Virus record (IMG/VR): IMGVR_UViG_3300028920_000160 | Span: 1-37,004 of that record | Length of the DNA: 37,004 nt | Direction: 5' to 3' (one strand) | DNA from: a virus | In this document: one piece after another, positions 23,809 through 31,545 of the stretch | How positions within the stretch are numbered: the stretch's first letter is position 1 | Layout: each line of letters opens with the position of its first letter | The notes under the pieces: generated by a model | What the model was told of the DNA's origin: nothing | Seen by the model: only the letters and a program-made list of their open reading frames with translations | Databases searched by the model: none | Program-made: the position numbers and the translations under genes

Positions 23809-24300
23809 AATTCCTCCTGAATTAGAATTCTGAATAATTTGTGTGTCGCTGTAGCGGGGATTCGACACAATCGCCAGATGATGATAATCCGCCGAAATGA
23901 CTTCTTCATCATAGGGCATATTGTTGTAAATTCCCCCAGGACCCGATTCCGGGATGTAGGCGTTCGAAGCGCCATATCCGTTTTTTTCGATGTTGTTCTG
24001 GGTCTGTTCATCCCAGATCATCGCGTCCACCCAGTAGCGATTCGTTTCTTCGTCATATCCGACATCGCTGACGACACCGTCGGCCATTTCAGCGAGTTCC
24101 CCACTTGAAAAATTGAACGCCGTTTCAGCGTCAATGATCTTGTGGGTTTCGTTGAAAACGGGTTTCCCCTTGAACGTCGGGTTCATTCTGTCCAGAACTT
24201 CCTTCCGAACCAAAACCAGATGTTCTTCGCCATTTTCGCCGGTGTACCGTACCAGCCCGGGGGATACGTGGAAAATTCTGTACCGCTTTGGACTACTCAT
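23287..24300 (-). CDS. Prohead protease-scaffold fusion, DUF2213-like
   Basis: The 337-aa protein has two parts. The N-terminal ~165 residues form a beta-rich DUF2213-type protease domain (IFHVSPGLVRYTGEN, FKGKPVFNETHKIID, GVVSDVGYDEETNRYWVDAM, ISADYHHLAIVSNPRYSDT). The C-terminal half is acidic and helical, as in scaffolds. An internal start at 23808 makes the scaffold separately. ATG 24300 has no Shine-Dalgarno, but lies 7 bases after TATTAT of a consensus promoter, so the message is probably leaderless. An earlier ATG at 24396 lies upstream of that promoter. The fusion likely clears and processes the scaffold during capsid maturation. Confidence 0.85.
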   Translation of the reverse strand: MSSPKRYRIFHVSPGLVRYTGENGEEHLVLVRKEVLDRMNPTFKGKPVFNETHKIIDAETAFNFSSGELAEMADGVVSDVGYDEETNRYWVDAMIWDEQTQNNIEKNGYGASNAYIPESGPGGIYNNMPYDEEVISADYHHLAIVSNPRYSDTQIIQNSNSGGIMKLKLNIGKKKAVRKNEVEEPEEIDDEVEEMEVNADAVLEVDGESVPVSEMVENFRNMKKAQSEAGGGSVSMDDTIEIDGEEVPMKTLYEAYKSKTNETVEPTDDPLEDSVKQNSLGDEDGAKNKPNKNFRTIQNAAGKTEKREKPEVDTLRKRLVRGKSRYGSAIEKKGADA

Positions 24301-24307
24301 GAAGCAA

Positions 24308-24336
24308 ATAATAGCCCCATGTCCCCGGCATGTCAA
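24308..24336 (-). promoter_or_regulatory. Consensus promoter for protease/capsid genes, apparently leaderless
   Basis: TTGACA (24331-24336), 17 bp, TATTAT (24308-24313) on the minus strand, seven bases before ATG 24300, so the transcript should start at or just before the start codon. It is divergent from the plus-strand promoter at 24385, with 48 bp between the two -35 elements. Confidence 0.85.
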
Positions 24337-24384
24337 ACAATCGCGGATTATCTGAAAATATTTCAATCTTTTTTGTTTTCTGTG

Positions 24385-24413
24385 TTGACATTTCAATTTG
24401 ATTGCTGTATATT
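24385..24413 (+). promoter_or_regulatory. Consensus promoter of the plus-strand cassette
   Basis: TTGACA (24385-24390), 17 bp, TATATT (24408-24413). Transcription would begin near 24420 and enter three small genes. The leader holds an inverted repeat CCAGCC...GGCTGG (about 24448-24467) just ahead of the first ribosome site. Confidence 0.85.
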
Positions 24414-24475
24414 TATATCAAGTTCGAAAGAACAATACAACGACCCGCCAGCCGGTCAGTAGGCTGGAAGAAACA

Positions 24476-24643
24476 ATGAACGAAATCAGAAAAAATGACT
24501 ATGCAATTCAGCAGATCGGAAACATGATTTTTTACGGATATTACTATCAGGGAAGTTTTGGCCGTGAGCAATTCCACGTAATTGAAGCAAAAGAATATAC
24601 AGCGAGAAAGCTGTCAAACATGAAGAAAAAATACGGTTTTTAA
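24476..24643 (+). CDS. 55-aa protein of the inserted cassette, unknown
   Basis: Translation begins at ATG 24476 after GGAAG. The product is Tyr/Lys/Ile-rich (DYAIQQIGNMIFYGYYYQGS at ~8-27) and ends MKKKYGF, with no known motif. It is the first gene after the plus-strand promoter in an otherwise minus-strand head operon. A regulatory or host-interaction role is plausible but unproven. A longer upstream start would overlap the promoter and is rejected. Confidence 0.75.
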   Translation: MNEIRKNDYAIQQIGNMIFYGYYYQGSFGREQFHVIEAKEYTARKLSNMKKKYGF

Positions 24644-24684
24644 TAATAATCCGGGCTGCGCGGTTCAGCGGCAAAGAGAAAACA

Positions 24685-24858
24685 ATGAACAGCGAATGTC
24701 AAAATCAAGAACCGGTCATTTCGACCGGAAATCCGCACCACGACAGACAACGGTGTCCGGCCTGTGGAAGTCTAAATTTGAAAGTGACCGCCGAACATGA
24801 TCCGAAAGGATATAACGGCTATGAATGCCAGTCATGCGGCTGTCAATTCGGGAACTGA
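24685..24858 (+). CDS. Zinc-ribbon protein, 57 aa
   Basis: The small protein has two Cys pairs: CPACGSLNLKV (~24-34) and CQSCGCQF (~48-55), about 20 residues apart, the pattern of a zinc ribbon. Such ribbons bind nucleic acids or RNA polymerase. The start has a weak GAGA site. Its leader (ending AAAACAATGAAC) resembles that of the previous gene (AAACAATGAAC). It ends 12 bases before the next gene. Confidence 0.75.
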   Translation: MNSECQNQEPVISTGNPHHDRQRCPACGSLNLKVTAEHDPKGYNGYECQSCGCQFGN

Positions 24859-24870
24859 TCAGGAGGAACC

Positions 24871-25050
24871 ATGAAGCCAGAAAAAAATCACGGCGGAAAA
24901 CGCCCCGGAGCCGGCCGGAAGCCGGCGTTCGAAAAGTCGACGGTGATTCATGTTAGAATCCCCGATAGCTGGATCGACGAAATCGAAAAACAGGCCAGTA
25001 CCCGGACTGAGTTTGTCAGACAGGCGATCAGGGAAAAACTCAAGAAATAA
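24871..25050 (+). CDS. Small RHH-type DNA-binding protein with AT-hook-like N-terminus
   Basis: The 59-aa protein begins with a basic GGKRPGAGRKP stretch (~8-18) followed by a ribbon-helix-helix pattern: beta strand STVIHVRIP, helix SWIDEIEKQASTRTEFVRQA, then IREKLKK. AGGAGG precedes ATG by 6 bases. RHH proteins usually bind palindromic operators as dimers, so it is a candidate regulator of the divergent promoters at 24308/24385, or of the TAGTCC-N4-GGACTA sites. The 3' end overlaps the opposing head morphogenesis gene by 11 bp. Confidence 0.82.
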   Translation: MKPEKNHGGKRPGAGRKPAFEKSTVIHVRIPDSWIDEIEKQASTRTEFVRQAIREKLKK

Positions 25051-26041
25051 TCGGAACCGCGACACATCGACAGCCGAATTCTTCGCCGGGATGTTTTGTC
25101 CCGCCGGATAATTCGGCTTTGCTTCGCCATTTTCCCGCCTTTGCATCTTCCATCGTTCGGGCGTATACCATCGGATCATCCAGCCGGCAGATTTTTCCGT
25201 TCATCGCGTGGTGATCCCCGTGTCCGTCCGTCGGATTCGGATACTGTCCGCCCGGGGTCCCGACGACCCTGGAATCCCGGGACGATGACCATCGATAAAG
25301 GCTGATCCCCGCGTCTTCGAACCGTTCCTTCCGAACAGCGGACATAAATAGCGATGTCTCCATTCTGGCCAGAAATCGCGCCTTCGCCTTCGTCGTACCG
25401 TATTCCGCTTGTATTTGCCGGATCATTTCGTTCCGGTTGAATCCGGCCAGGGCGTTATCCTTGACCATCTTCAGAAGTCGTTCGGTCTGTTCCGGCGTGA
25501 AATTCTTGATATTGATTTCCTGATTCCGTCGATAAGCGTCGATATTGTCCTGGGACGGGACCAGCTCCGCGTCGATCTGGACCCCGACGTTTGCAAGGTC
25601 CTGTTCTGCCCCGCGGATCAGCGTCGCCGCGACACGGTCGATCTGAAGTTTCATATCCGCAATTGTCGCTTCGACCCGGGACGGGATGCTTTCGACGATA
25701 CGCTGAATCTTTTCGTTCAGATGTCGCGCCTTATTGTTCGCAACGGCGGCGGCGGAAGAAACATCAGCCGGGGGTAATCCCCGCCAGACTTTCGCCCGGG
25801 CGTCATATTCGGCGAACTTGTCCAGTTCCCGGGAAACCGCCATCGTGAACCGTCCACGAAATACCCCGTTCGAATAAAACACAACGCCCCGACGGATAGC
25901 ATCGATCAGAGCATTGTTCGCATTCAGTCGGAAATATGGATCATCCAGTGCTTCGAAGATTTCCCGCCAGTAGGTTTCATAGAAATACCGTTCAAGATCG
26001 GTCTGGATCGGCTTATAGTATTTTTCTTCCAGGGATAGCAT
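25040..26041 (-). CDS. Head morphogenesis protein (Mu gpF / SPP1 gp7-like)
   Basis: The 333-aa protein ends in the family's signature: FLARMETSLFMSAVRKERF (~229-247), then YRWSSSRDSRVV (~255-266), GHGDHHAMNGKICRLDD, and the final HPGEEFGCRCVAVPI. The H..nG...P..pGe...CrC pattern is typical of Mu F-like minor head proteins. The N-terminal ~200 residues are helical. It may enter the capsid and help DNA delivery or portal-capsid contact. TAATG coupling with the portal gene supports the start at 26041. Confidence 0.9.
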   Translation of the reverse strand: MLSLEEKYYKPIQTDLERYFYETYWREIFEALDDPYFRLNANNALIDAIRRGVVFYSNGVFRGRFTMAVSRELDKFAEYDARAKVWRGLPPADVSSAAAVANNKARHLNEKIQRIVESIPSRVEATIADMKLQIDRVAATLIRGAEQDLANVGVQIDAELVPSQDNIDAYRRNQEINIKNFTPEQTERLLKMVKDNALAGFNRNEMIRQIQAEYGTTKAKARFLARMETSLFMSAVRKERFEDAGISLYRWSSSRDSRVVGTPGGQYPNPTDGHGDHHAMNGKICRLDDPMVYARTMEDAKAGKWRSKAELSGGTKHPGEEFGCRCVAVPIIS

Positions 26042-27792
26042 TATTTTCCCTCAATCGTCGCCAGCTTTGAATAATATTTCCCGTCTTCGGTCAGATGGTC
26101 CATTGCGATCTGGGCGGCGACATCGGGGTCCTGTGTATGCTCCGCTTCTACCTTCAGCCCTTTCCTGAACTCCCGCTTCAGAATCATCAGCGGAAGATTG
26201 TGTTTCTTCGACAGCGACTTCAGCGTTTCCTTGTCTCCGATCCCGGTCATATCGCCGGCATTCTTCCGGGCTTCAGAATATGCAATCGCCAGCGCCTGAT
26301 CCCGGTCTGTCACCGTCTTCCCGTGGGAATCTTTCAGCTTACCGTCGGAAAATTCCCGCATGACCCGGGCTATTTTCTTGTCCTGTTTCGTCTGGGCGTT
26401 TCGTCGGATTGTGTAGGTATTTATCCCCATCTGTTCCCCAGCGACAGCTCCCTGTCCATCGTCGCCGGCCTTCCCTGGTTCTTCCGGCGGTGTCGGCTGT
26501 TCGGGAAGAAGCCCGTCAGCGGCCCGGGTATTGATCGAAATAATTCCTTCGTTCTGCATGATCTGACCCCATTCTTCCGAATCGATCAGGCCCTTTTCAT
26601 AGGCGACTGTCGCCCGATTGAATTTTGAATCTTTGACCTGTTCTTCTTCCAGTGCCGAAAGGACCCGAAGGGACGGCCATTTCAGACTGAACGGGGCTTT
26701 CCGGCCCCATAGGTGAAACATATTTATTTCGACCATCTTTCGGATGATCGGTTTCATCGGCATTCGGATATCCGATTCGATCATCAGATTATAATTTTCT
26801 AGATCACTTTCCCCGGTATTGAATCCCGACGCCGAAAGCCCAAACAGCTTTGTCATCGGCATTCGAAGCGCGGCGGATATACCGATCCGGTTTTCCCCCA
26901 TGACTTCGGCCAGACCGCCGAAACTCATGGTCTTTTGTTCGAATTCATCCTGGGCGTCCAGGAGGATCGCATTCGTTACCGATTTCAGTTCGTTCGTAAG
27001 CTGGACCCGTCGTTCGATATTCGCAGTCGAAGCGGCGGTCGCCAGTTTTGCGGCAAGGTCTTTCATCCGGTAAACATCGATTTTCGCTTCGTCAAGAATT
27101 TCATACAGAACGTTCTGGGTCTTCAGATACAGGTTCAGCGGCGGAATCATTCGTTCGGCTTCTGACATACCCCAGCCCCGAAGCTGACGCCGGACATAAT
27201 ACGGGGCGCGGCGCCCGGAAATAGTCAGAACCCGGGATTTATGGATCGGCTGTCCGAACAGAAGCCAGCTTTCCGCGTCGCTGATTTCATCGGTCTGGTC
27301 ATAGCCTTCGATATACGGCCGGCCGCTTGATATCTGCCAGCGGTCGACGTCGTAAAACTCAATAGGCGTCATGTCCAGCCGGCGATAATCCATCGGCTTT
27401 TCAGGGTCCTGATTCGTGTTGACGATCAGCGCGGCCCCGCCGTACAGCCGGCCCCAGTTCCACGCCTGTCGAAGTTTCGTCCATTGATCGGTTTTTTCCA
27501 TGAAATCCAGAAGTTCATCGATATCATCGGCGGACATCTGGGGAGATTCGATTTCGATCCCCCGGGACAGTGCGTCCTGTGTCGGGAGATCGATCGCGGT
27601 CTGAATGATCCCGCTGGAAGTATACAGGTATGTCAGAATCATTCGGTTCAGGGTCAAAAGGGAATAATTATTATTCCAAGCTACCGTGTCGTATCCGGCC
27701 AGCATGGACCCGCCTGTGATCGTGTTTGCGACTTTCATGGTCGCGACCAGTTCCGTCAGACCGTTTGTCACCATCTTTTCGTTCGGTTTCAT
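26041..27792 (-). CDS. Portal protein (DUF1073-like) with extra C-terminal small domains
   Basis: The 583-aa protein is longer than the usual 400-500. Residues ~30-430 match DUF1073 portals (YSLLTLNRMILTYLYTSSGI, AIDLPTQDALSRGIEIES, GRRAPYYVRRQLRGWGMSE, TKLFGLSASGFNTGESDLEN). After a Pro/Gly/Glu linker (~435-455) come two additional small units: KIARVMREFSDGKLKDSHGK (~475-494), DUF6496-like, and AEHTQDPDVAAQIAMDHLTE (~552-571) followed by YYSKLATIEGK, DUF5661-like. It forms the dodecameric ring for packaging. The extra domains are unusual on a portal. Confidence 0.88.
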   Translation of the reverse strand: MKPNEKMVTNGLTELVATMKVANTITGGSMLAGYDTVAWNNNYSLLTLNRMILTYLYTSSGIIQTAIDLPTQDALSRGIEIESPQMSADDIDELLDFMEKTDQWTKLRQAWNWGRLYGGAALIVNTNQDPEKPMDYRRLDMTPIEFYDVDRWQISSGRPYIEGYDQTDEISDAESWLLFGQPIHKSRVLTISGRRAPYYVRRQLRGWGMSEAERMIPPLNLYLKTQNVLYEILDEAKIDVYRMKDLAAKLATAASTANIERRVQLTNELKSVTNAILLDAQDEFEQKTMSFGGLAEVMGENRIGISAALRMPMTKLFGLSASGFNTGESDLENYNLMIESDIRMPMKPIIRKMVEINMFHLWGRKAPFSLKWPSLRVLSALEEEQVKDSKFNRATVAYEKGLIDSEEWGQIMQNEGIISINTRAADGLLPEQPTPPEEPGKAGDDGQGAVAGEQMGINTYTIRRNAQTKQDKKIARVMREFSDGKLKDSHGKTVTDRDQALAIAYSEARKNAGDMTGIGDKETLKSLSKKHNLPLMILKREFRKGLKVEAEHTQDPDVAAQIAMDHLTEDGKYYSKLATIEGK

Positions 27793-27813
27793 GGATTTAC
27801 TTTACTCCCTTTA

Positions 27814-29196
27814 TCACAGAACATCAAACATCGAAACGTTCCCCGGACCGAATGCGATTGTCAATCCGTCGATCATCGTGTCCACGATATCGTCGTTCGC
27901 GTGTTTCATATCGGCTGAAAATGCCGCCATTTCTCCGATGGCGACGTTCGTCCACGGTGCATTCGCCGGAATATACAACCGGCCGGCCTGAATGTAGTTT
28001 AGCACATCCAGAAGCCTTGTATACTTGTCTTTGTCCCGCTGGATCGGAACTATCGGGATCGCCGATTCGACCTGTAGGTCCTGGATCAGTCCTGTCCCGC
28101 TGGCCTTGTCTTCGACGTAGAATCCGGAAGCCCGGGTTTCACCATATCCGGGATGCCATTTCGACCAGATATCTTTCGCGGCCTTTCGAAGCCCTGGGGA
28201 TGTTACTTTGTCCCGCCACAGGTCCAGCCAATACAGCGCATTTTCTGACGTCCCCCAGACGGAGAAAACGGTGAAATCGTTGTGTTCCTTCGCCTTTTGC
28301 GCGGTGTCCCCGGTTATGAATATCCGTTCGAATCGTTCGGGAAATGTCTGGTAATATTGCAACCATTCTTCCCGGATCACGTTCCCTCCCTGGATGAATG
28401 GATTTTGCTGATACATCGCTTCCCAGATCACCGCCGGCATGGAAGCCTTGATCTTCAGAAGCTGTTCCAGTGGATGAAGCGATGGAACAAGCGCCTTCCC
28501 GTTTTCGATGGCCCGATACTTGACTTCGGTCCAGTCCTCATTCGTCGCGCACCATGCCGCCAGATCGTTCGTCGTCCATCGGGTCAGCATCAGCACCGAC
28601 CCGGATACTTTCGACATCCGGGTTTTGAATACGCTATTGTACCATTCGATCACCGCATTATTTTGCGTTGAACTTCGGGCCTGTTGCATATCCTTGTACG
28701 GGTCATCGATGATCCCGATATCCGTGGAAAATCCAGTCAGCGATCCGCCGACCCCGACGAACCGCGCCCCTCCCCGGCGTTTCACAATGTCAAAGCCTTC
28801 GGCGGTCTTTTCCCCTTCGGTCGGGTCATTGCTTGTCCGGAGTTTTGTTTCCGGAAAAATCTGGCGATATGCCGGCGTCGCCATAACCCGCTGGATTTCC
28901 ATGTTCCGCTTTTTCGCCAGCGGGAAGGCGTATGTCGCAACCGAAACCCGGATATCCGGATTTATCCCCAGGACCCAGGCCGGGAACAGTTCAGCCGCTT
29001 CCCGGGATTTCCCGTGTTGTGGCGGGGCTTCCAGTAACAGATTCGGCATTTCCCCGCGCTGTGTTGCGATATAAAACCGCTGAAGATCATTCGCGACCCG
29101 ACGGGAAAAATCGCTGAACACGAAGTCCGGCTGGATCGCGGCGATGAAGTGAACGAACGAAACGCGGCAACGGTTCACCGCTTCGATGGACAGCAA
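27814..29196 (-). CDS. terL: Terminase large subunit
   Basis: The 460-aa motor/nuclease has a Walker A-like APPQHGKS at residues 57-64 and Walker B as DIGIIDDPYKD (~150-160). SVLMLTRWTTNDLAAW (~190-205) is the coupling region. The nuclease domain begins with FITGDTAQKAKEHNDFTVFS (~291-310) and includes FYVEDKASGTGLIQDL (~368-383), supplying the acidic metal ligands. It translocates DNA into the prohead and cuts it. The start is TTG, directly after the small-subunit stop with a GGGGAA site, so the two are coupled. Confidence 0.93.
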   Translation of the reverse strand: MLSIEAVNRCRVSFVHFIAAIQPDFVFSDFSRRVANDLQRFYIATQRGEMPNLLLEAPPQHGKSREAAELFPAWVLGINPDIRVSVATYAFPLAKKRNMEIQRVMATPAYRQIFPETKLRTSNDPTEGEKTAEGFDIVKRRGGARFVGVGGSLTGFSTDIGIIDDPYKDMQQARSSTQNNAVIEWYNSVFKTRMSKVSGSVLMLTRWTTNDLAAWCATNEDWTEVKYRAIENGKALVPSLHPLEQLLKIKASMPAVIWEAMYQQNPFIQGGNVIREEWLQYYQTFPERFERIFITGDTAQKAKEHNDFTVFSVWGTSENALYWLDLWRDKVTSPGLRKAAKDIWSKWHPGYGETRASGFYVEDKASGTGLIQDLQVESAIPIVPIQRDKDKYTRLLDVLNYIQAGRLYIPANAPWTNVAIGEMAAFSADMKHANDDIVDTMIDGLTIAFGPGNVSMFDVL

Positions 29197-29688
29197 TTAT
29201 TCCCCGCTTTCAGGGACTTCTGCATCGCCCCCATTTATCGCCGATTCAAGATCGTCCAGGGTTACTTCCTGAATTTCCAGTCTACCCGAATGTTCGACTT
29301 CTTTTTTGTCCCGCCATTTTTCAGGCTGTCGATTTTTCAGCCATATGAACGCCGCGGCTGTATCAGGCGGATAATGCTTTTCAATCGGTGTGACAATGGA
29401 CTGCCCCATATATGAGGCGACATGAACATCCGGCGCGACATATCCGGTTGCGCGTTTGTATAAAGATTCCGCGACATTCGCGTCCGCCATGTCTTTCGCG
29501 CTTTGTATGGCATCTGAAAACTCCTGATAAGCATCACGCCAGACATGAATGGTTGAAACGGCTACATGAAAAAAATCAGCCAGTTCTTCGTTTGTCGCGC
29601 CGAGAAGGCATAGCTTGTACGCCTGTTCCGCGTATTCTGGTTTATATTTTGTCGGTCTCCCGCCAGGATGTTTGATTTCGTCACTCAT
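29197..29688 (-). CDS. terS: Terminase small subunit
   Basis: The 163-aa protein has the usual TerS opening GGRPTKYKPEYAEQAYKL (~9-26), an HTH at ~30-60 (LGATNEELADFFHVAVSTIH), and a later helix-rich part ending AAFIWLKNRQPEKWRDKKEV (~122-141), the common TerS LkNr..eWrdk motif. It recognises phage DNA for packaging. No Shine-Dalgarno lies at normal distance; GGGGGG-TATTAT-N6-ATG instead suggests leaderless expression. Confidence 0.92.
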   Translation of the reverse strand: MSDEIKHPGGRPTKYKPEYAEQAYKLCLLGATNEELADFFHVAVSTIHVWRDAYQEFSDAIQSAKDMADANVAESLYKRATGYVAPDVHVASYMGQSIVTPIEKHYPPDTAAAFIWLKNRQPEKWRDKKEVEHSGRLEIQEVTLDDLESAINGGDAEVPESGE

Positions 29689-29694
29689 GTTTCA

Positions 29695-29723
29695 ATAATA
29701 CCCCCCTGTTCTGGATTATGCAA
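29695..29723 (-). promoter_or_regulatory. Candidate late promoter of the packaging genes
   Basis: TATTAT (29695-29700) is six bases before ATG 29688 and preceded by GGGGGG (29701-29706); at 17 bp the -35 would be TTGCAT (29718-29723), only three of six consensus bases. The same GGGGGG-TATWAT-N6-ATG layout occurs before the tape measure gene, hinting at a phage-specific late promoter. Confidence 0.55.
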
Positions 29724-29726
29724 TTT

Positions 29727-30392
29727 TCAGTAAATCGGATGACCGTCGTATTCGTCCCGGTACTGGTTCTGTCCCGCATGATTTTCCACAGCCGGGGGAA
29801 GGTTGATCCCGTCGGGAATTTTCGTTCCCTGATTGTATTCGGATTTTTCCCTGGGTAACGTCATGTTCCAGCGGATATTCATCCAGTTTCCGGTCGGTCC
29901 GTTTCCGGCTTTGAACCATTCTTCGGTCGGATAATCCATCCCGGTTTTTTTCTTGAATTCCGGTTGAACGAATTTCCTGAAAAATTGTTCGGAGTTCATC
30001 GCCATCCCGTTTTTTGCGGCGTCTGACATCATAGCAAGATAAATTTTGAAATTTCCGTTGACGACTTCACAGGCCATAGCGTACATGATCGCCGGCGTGA
30101 TCCCGGTCAGAATCGGCTGTTCGGTTTTTCGATATCGTGAAGCCTGTTCACGACGTTCTTCCCGTTGTCGGACCCGGATGTCGCCGATCGTGTCGCTGAT
30201 GTGTTCCAGAATCGGAAGCGATTTTCCGTACAGTTTTTTCTTCATGACTTCATTCGCGACGGTCAGAAGAATGTCCTGATGGCTTTTCACTTCGGCGATG
30301 ATATGATCTTTCATGACCGGCGTGTATTTCGCTTCATAGGCGCTTTCAAGATGCGCGATGAAGTCCAGTGTTTTCATCCCCTGGTAGTTCAT
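29727..30392 (-). CDS. Possible helicase loader-like protein
   Basis: The 221-aa protein follows and overlaps (ATGA) the initiator-like gene, the place where lambda-type phages have the helicase loader P. It is helical (DFIAHLESAYEAKYTPVMKD; AEVKSHQDILLTVANEVMKK) with a central conserved-looking ITPAIMYAMACEVVNGNFKI and a proline/asparagine-rich C-terminus. No P-loop is visible, so it is not a DnaC-type ATPase. The assignment is by context; an initiator partner of other kind is possible. Confidence 0.6.
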   Translation of the reverse strand: MNYQGMKTLDFIAHLESAYEAKYTPVMKDHIIAEVKSHQDILLTVANEVMKKKLYGKSLPILEHISDTIGDIRVRQREERREQASRYRKTEQPILTGITPAIMYAMACEVVNGNFKIYLAMMSDAAKNGMAMNSEQFFRKFVQPEFKKKTGMDYPTEEWFKAGNGPTGNWMNIRWNMTLPREKSEYNQGTKIPDGINLPPAVENHAGQNQYRDEYDGHPIY

Positions 30393-31537
30393 AGTTCCCC
30401 CTGTTCCTGTTCGTATACGTCTTGAATCCCCAGCATTTCGCGTCGGCGCTGTGCTTCTTCAGGGGATTCTTCCGGTTGCTGATTATACGTCCCAGTCCGG
30501 TATCGTGTCATAAATTTTTCCATAGGATTATTTTCATCGATGAAGTTCTTCAGGGAATCCGACATCAGGAAATTTCCGATGGACATGAACGGCGAACGTA
30601 TTTCATGGTCCGGGGAATTGTACACCGCTTCATAGTTCCGCAAAGCCTGGGAAATTTCGTCGGTCGAATAGTACGACAGATTATCCTGAATTTGTCCGAA
30701 TGCGGGATGATTCATGATCGACTTACGTTCGGTCGGGAATGCGTTCATGTTCGCCGATTCGGAAATGATGTTCTGAAGGATCGAAGCTGAATGTCGATAT
30801 CGATTCTGCCCCTGGATGGTTTCGGGTTCTTCAGGTAAAGAATAATCGAATCCATAATCGGGATATGACGAAGAAAAATCAGATGGCGCTTGAATAGCGC
30901 CTGGTTCTGTTTTTGTTTCTGAGTTTGTATATGAGTTTGTATATGAGTTTGAATTTGTTATGAGTTTGTTTTGTTTTTGTTCTGTTATGTAGTATGGAGT
31001 ATCGATACCCCTTCGATACCCCTTCAATACCCCATCCCGGAACTGTTTTATGGCATCTAAAAGCTGTGAATCAGTGTATTTCCCGAATAACTGCATCATC
31101 GGGTTCCAGACAATCTGTTCTGTCGTTTCTTCACCGTTCTTTGATTTCGGAGTCCATCGGGCCAAAGGTTCCCGGGGATCGTACAGAAAAAGCGTCAAAA
31201 ATGGTTCTTTGACATTCTTCAGTTCGTCGGCGACTTTCGTCATCGTCTTCCATGATTTGTTTTCGTTGTACTTCCGCCAGTTGATTATTGCAAGTTCCTT
31301 CGTCGGAAGATTGTAAACGATCTTTTCGTCCTGATGGAAACGCTGAAGACCGGACAGAATAGCTTCCTGATTAAGCCCCGTTTCCATCTGGACATGATTC
31401 AGCGATATTTTGTAAATTCCTGATTGAGTCGTGAAGTCGTTCGTCAGAAGATAAACGAACAACAGCTTTTCATTCGGCGTAAGGTCCAGAAGATAATCGT
31501 CCCGCCACATTTTTGTATCAATTGGCCTGTATGACAT
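30389..31537 (-). CDS. Replication initiator-like protein (winged-helix N-terminus) with origin repeats inside the gene
   Basis: The 382-aa protein has a winged-helix N-terminal domain (~1-110): DTKMWRDDYLLDLTPNEKLL (7-26), YLLTNDFTTQSGIYKISLNH and VQMETGLNQEAILSGL, followed by a strand with IINWRKYNENKS, as in DnaD-like and phage initiator proteins. A low-complexity Asn/Ser/Tyr/Thr repeat (~195-210) is encoded by tandem DNA repeats that look like iterons. The C-terminal half is helical. It probably binds the origin embedded in its own gene, like lambda O. AGGAG precedes ATG. Confidence 0.75.
   Translation of the reverse strand: MSYRPIDTKMWRDDYLLDLTPNEKLLFVYLLTNDFTTQSGIYKISLNHVQMETGLNQEAILSGLQRFHQDEKIVYNLPTKELAIINWRKYNENKSWKTMTKVADELKNVKEPFLTLFLYDPREPLARWTPKSKNGEETTEQIVWNPMMQLFGKYTDSQLLDAIKQFRDGVLKGYRRGIDTPYYITEQKQNKLITNSNSYTNSYTNSETKTEPGAIQAPSDFSSSYPDYGFDYSLPEEPETIQGQNRYRHSASILQNIISESANMNAFPTERKSIMNHPAFGQIQDNLSYYSTDEISQALRNYEAVYNSPDHEIRSPFMSIGNFLMSDSLKNFIDENNPMEKFMTRYRTGTYNQQPEESPEEAQRRREMLGIQDVYEQEQGEL
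30920..31033. repeat. Iteron-like tandem repeats, candidate replication origin
   Basis: TGAGTTTG occurs four times at 30920, 30932, 30944 and 30961 within an A+T-rich stretch, the first three at 12-bp spacing with TATA between. Nearby an 11-bp unit (N-TCGATACCCC form) is repeated three times at 31001-31011, 31012-31022 and 31023-31033, the third with one change (TTCAATACCCC). Both lie inside the initiator-like gene. Iterons plus a melting-prone A+T-rich region are the normal build of such an origin; the function is inferred. Confidence 0.6.
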
Positions 31538-31545
31538 GGGTTCTC

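Noticed and set aside
26041-27792. Anti-CBASS (Acb1) annotation sometimes attached to DUF1073 proteins
   Set aside because: The order after terminase, the length and the portal motifs fit a portal; no 2H phosphoesterase HxT pairs were noticed.
30920-31033. Possible CRISPR-like repeat cluster
   Set aside because: Repeat units are 8-11 bp with 4-9 bp spacing or none, inside a coding gene; this fits iterons, not CRISPR.
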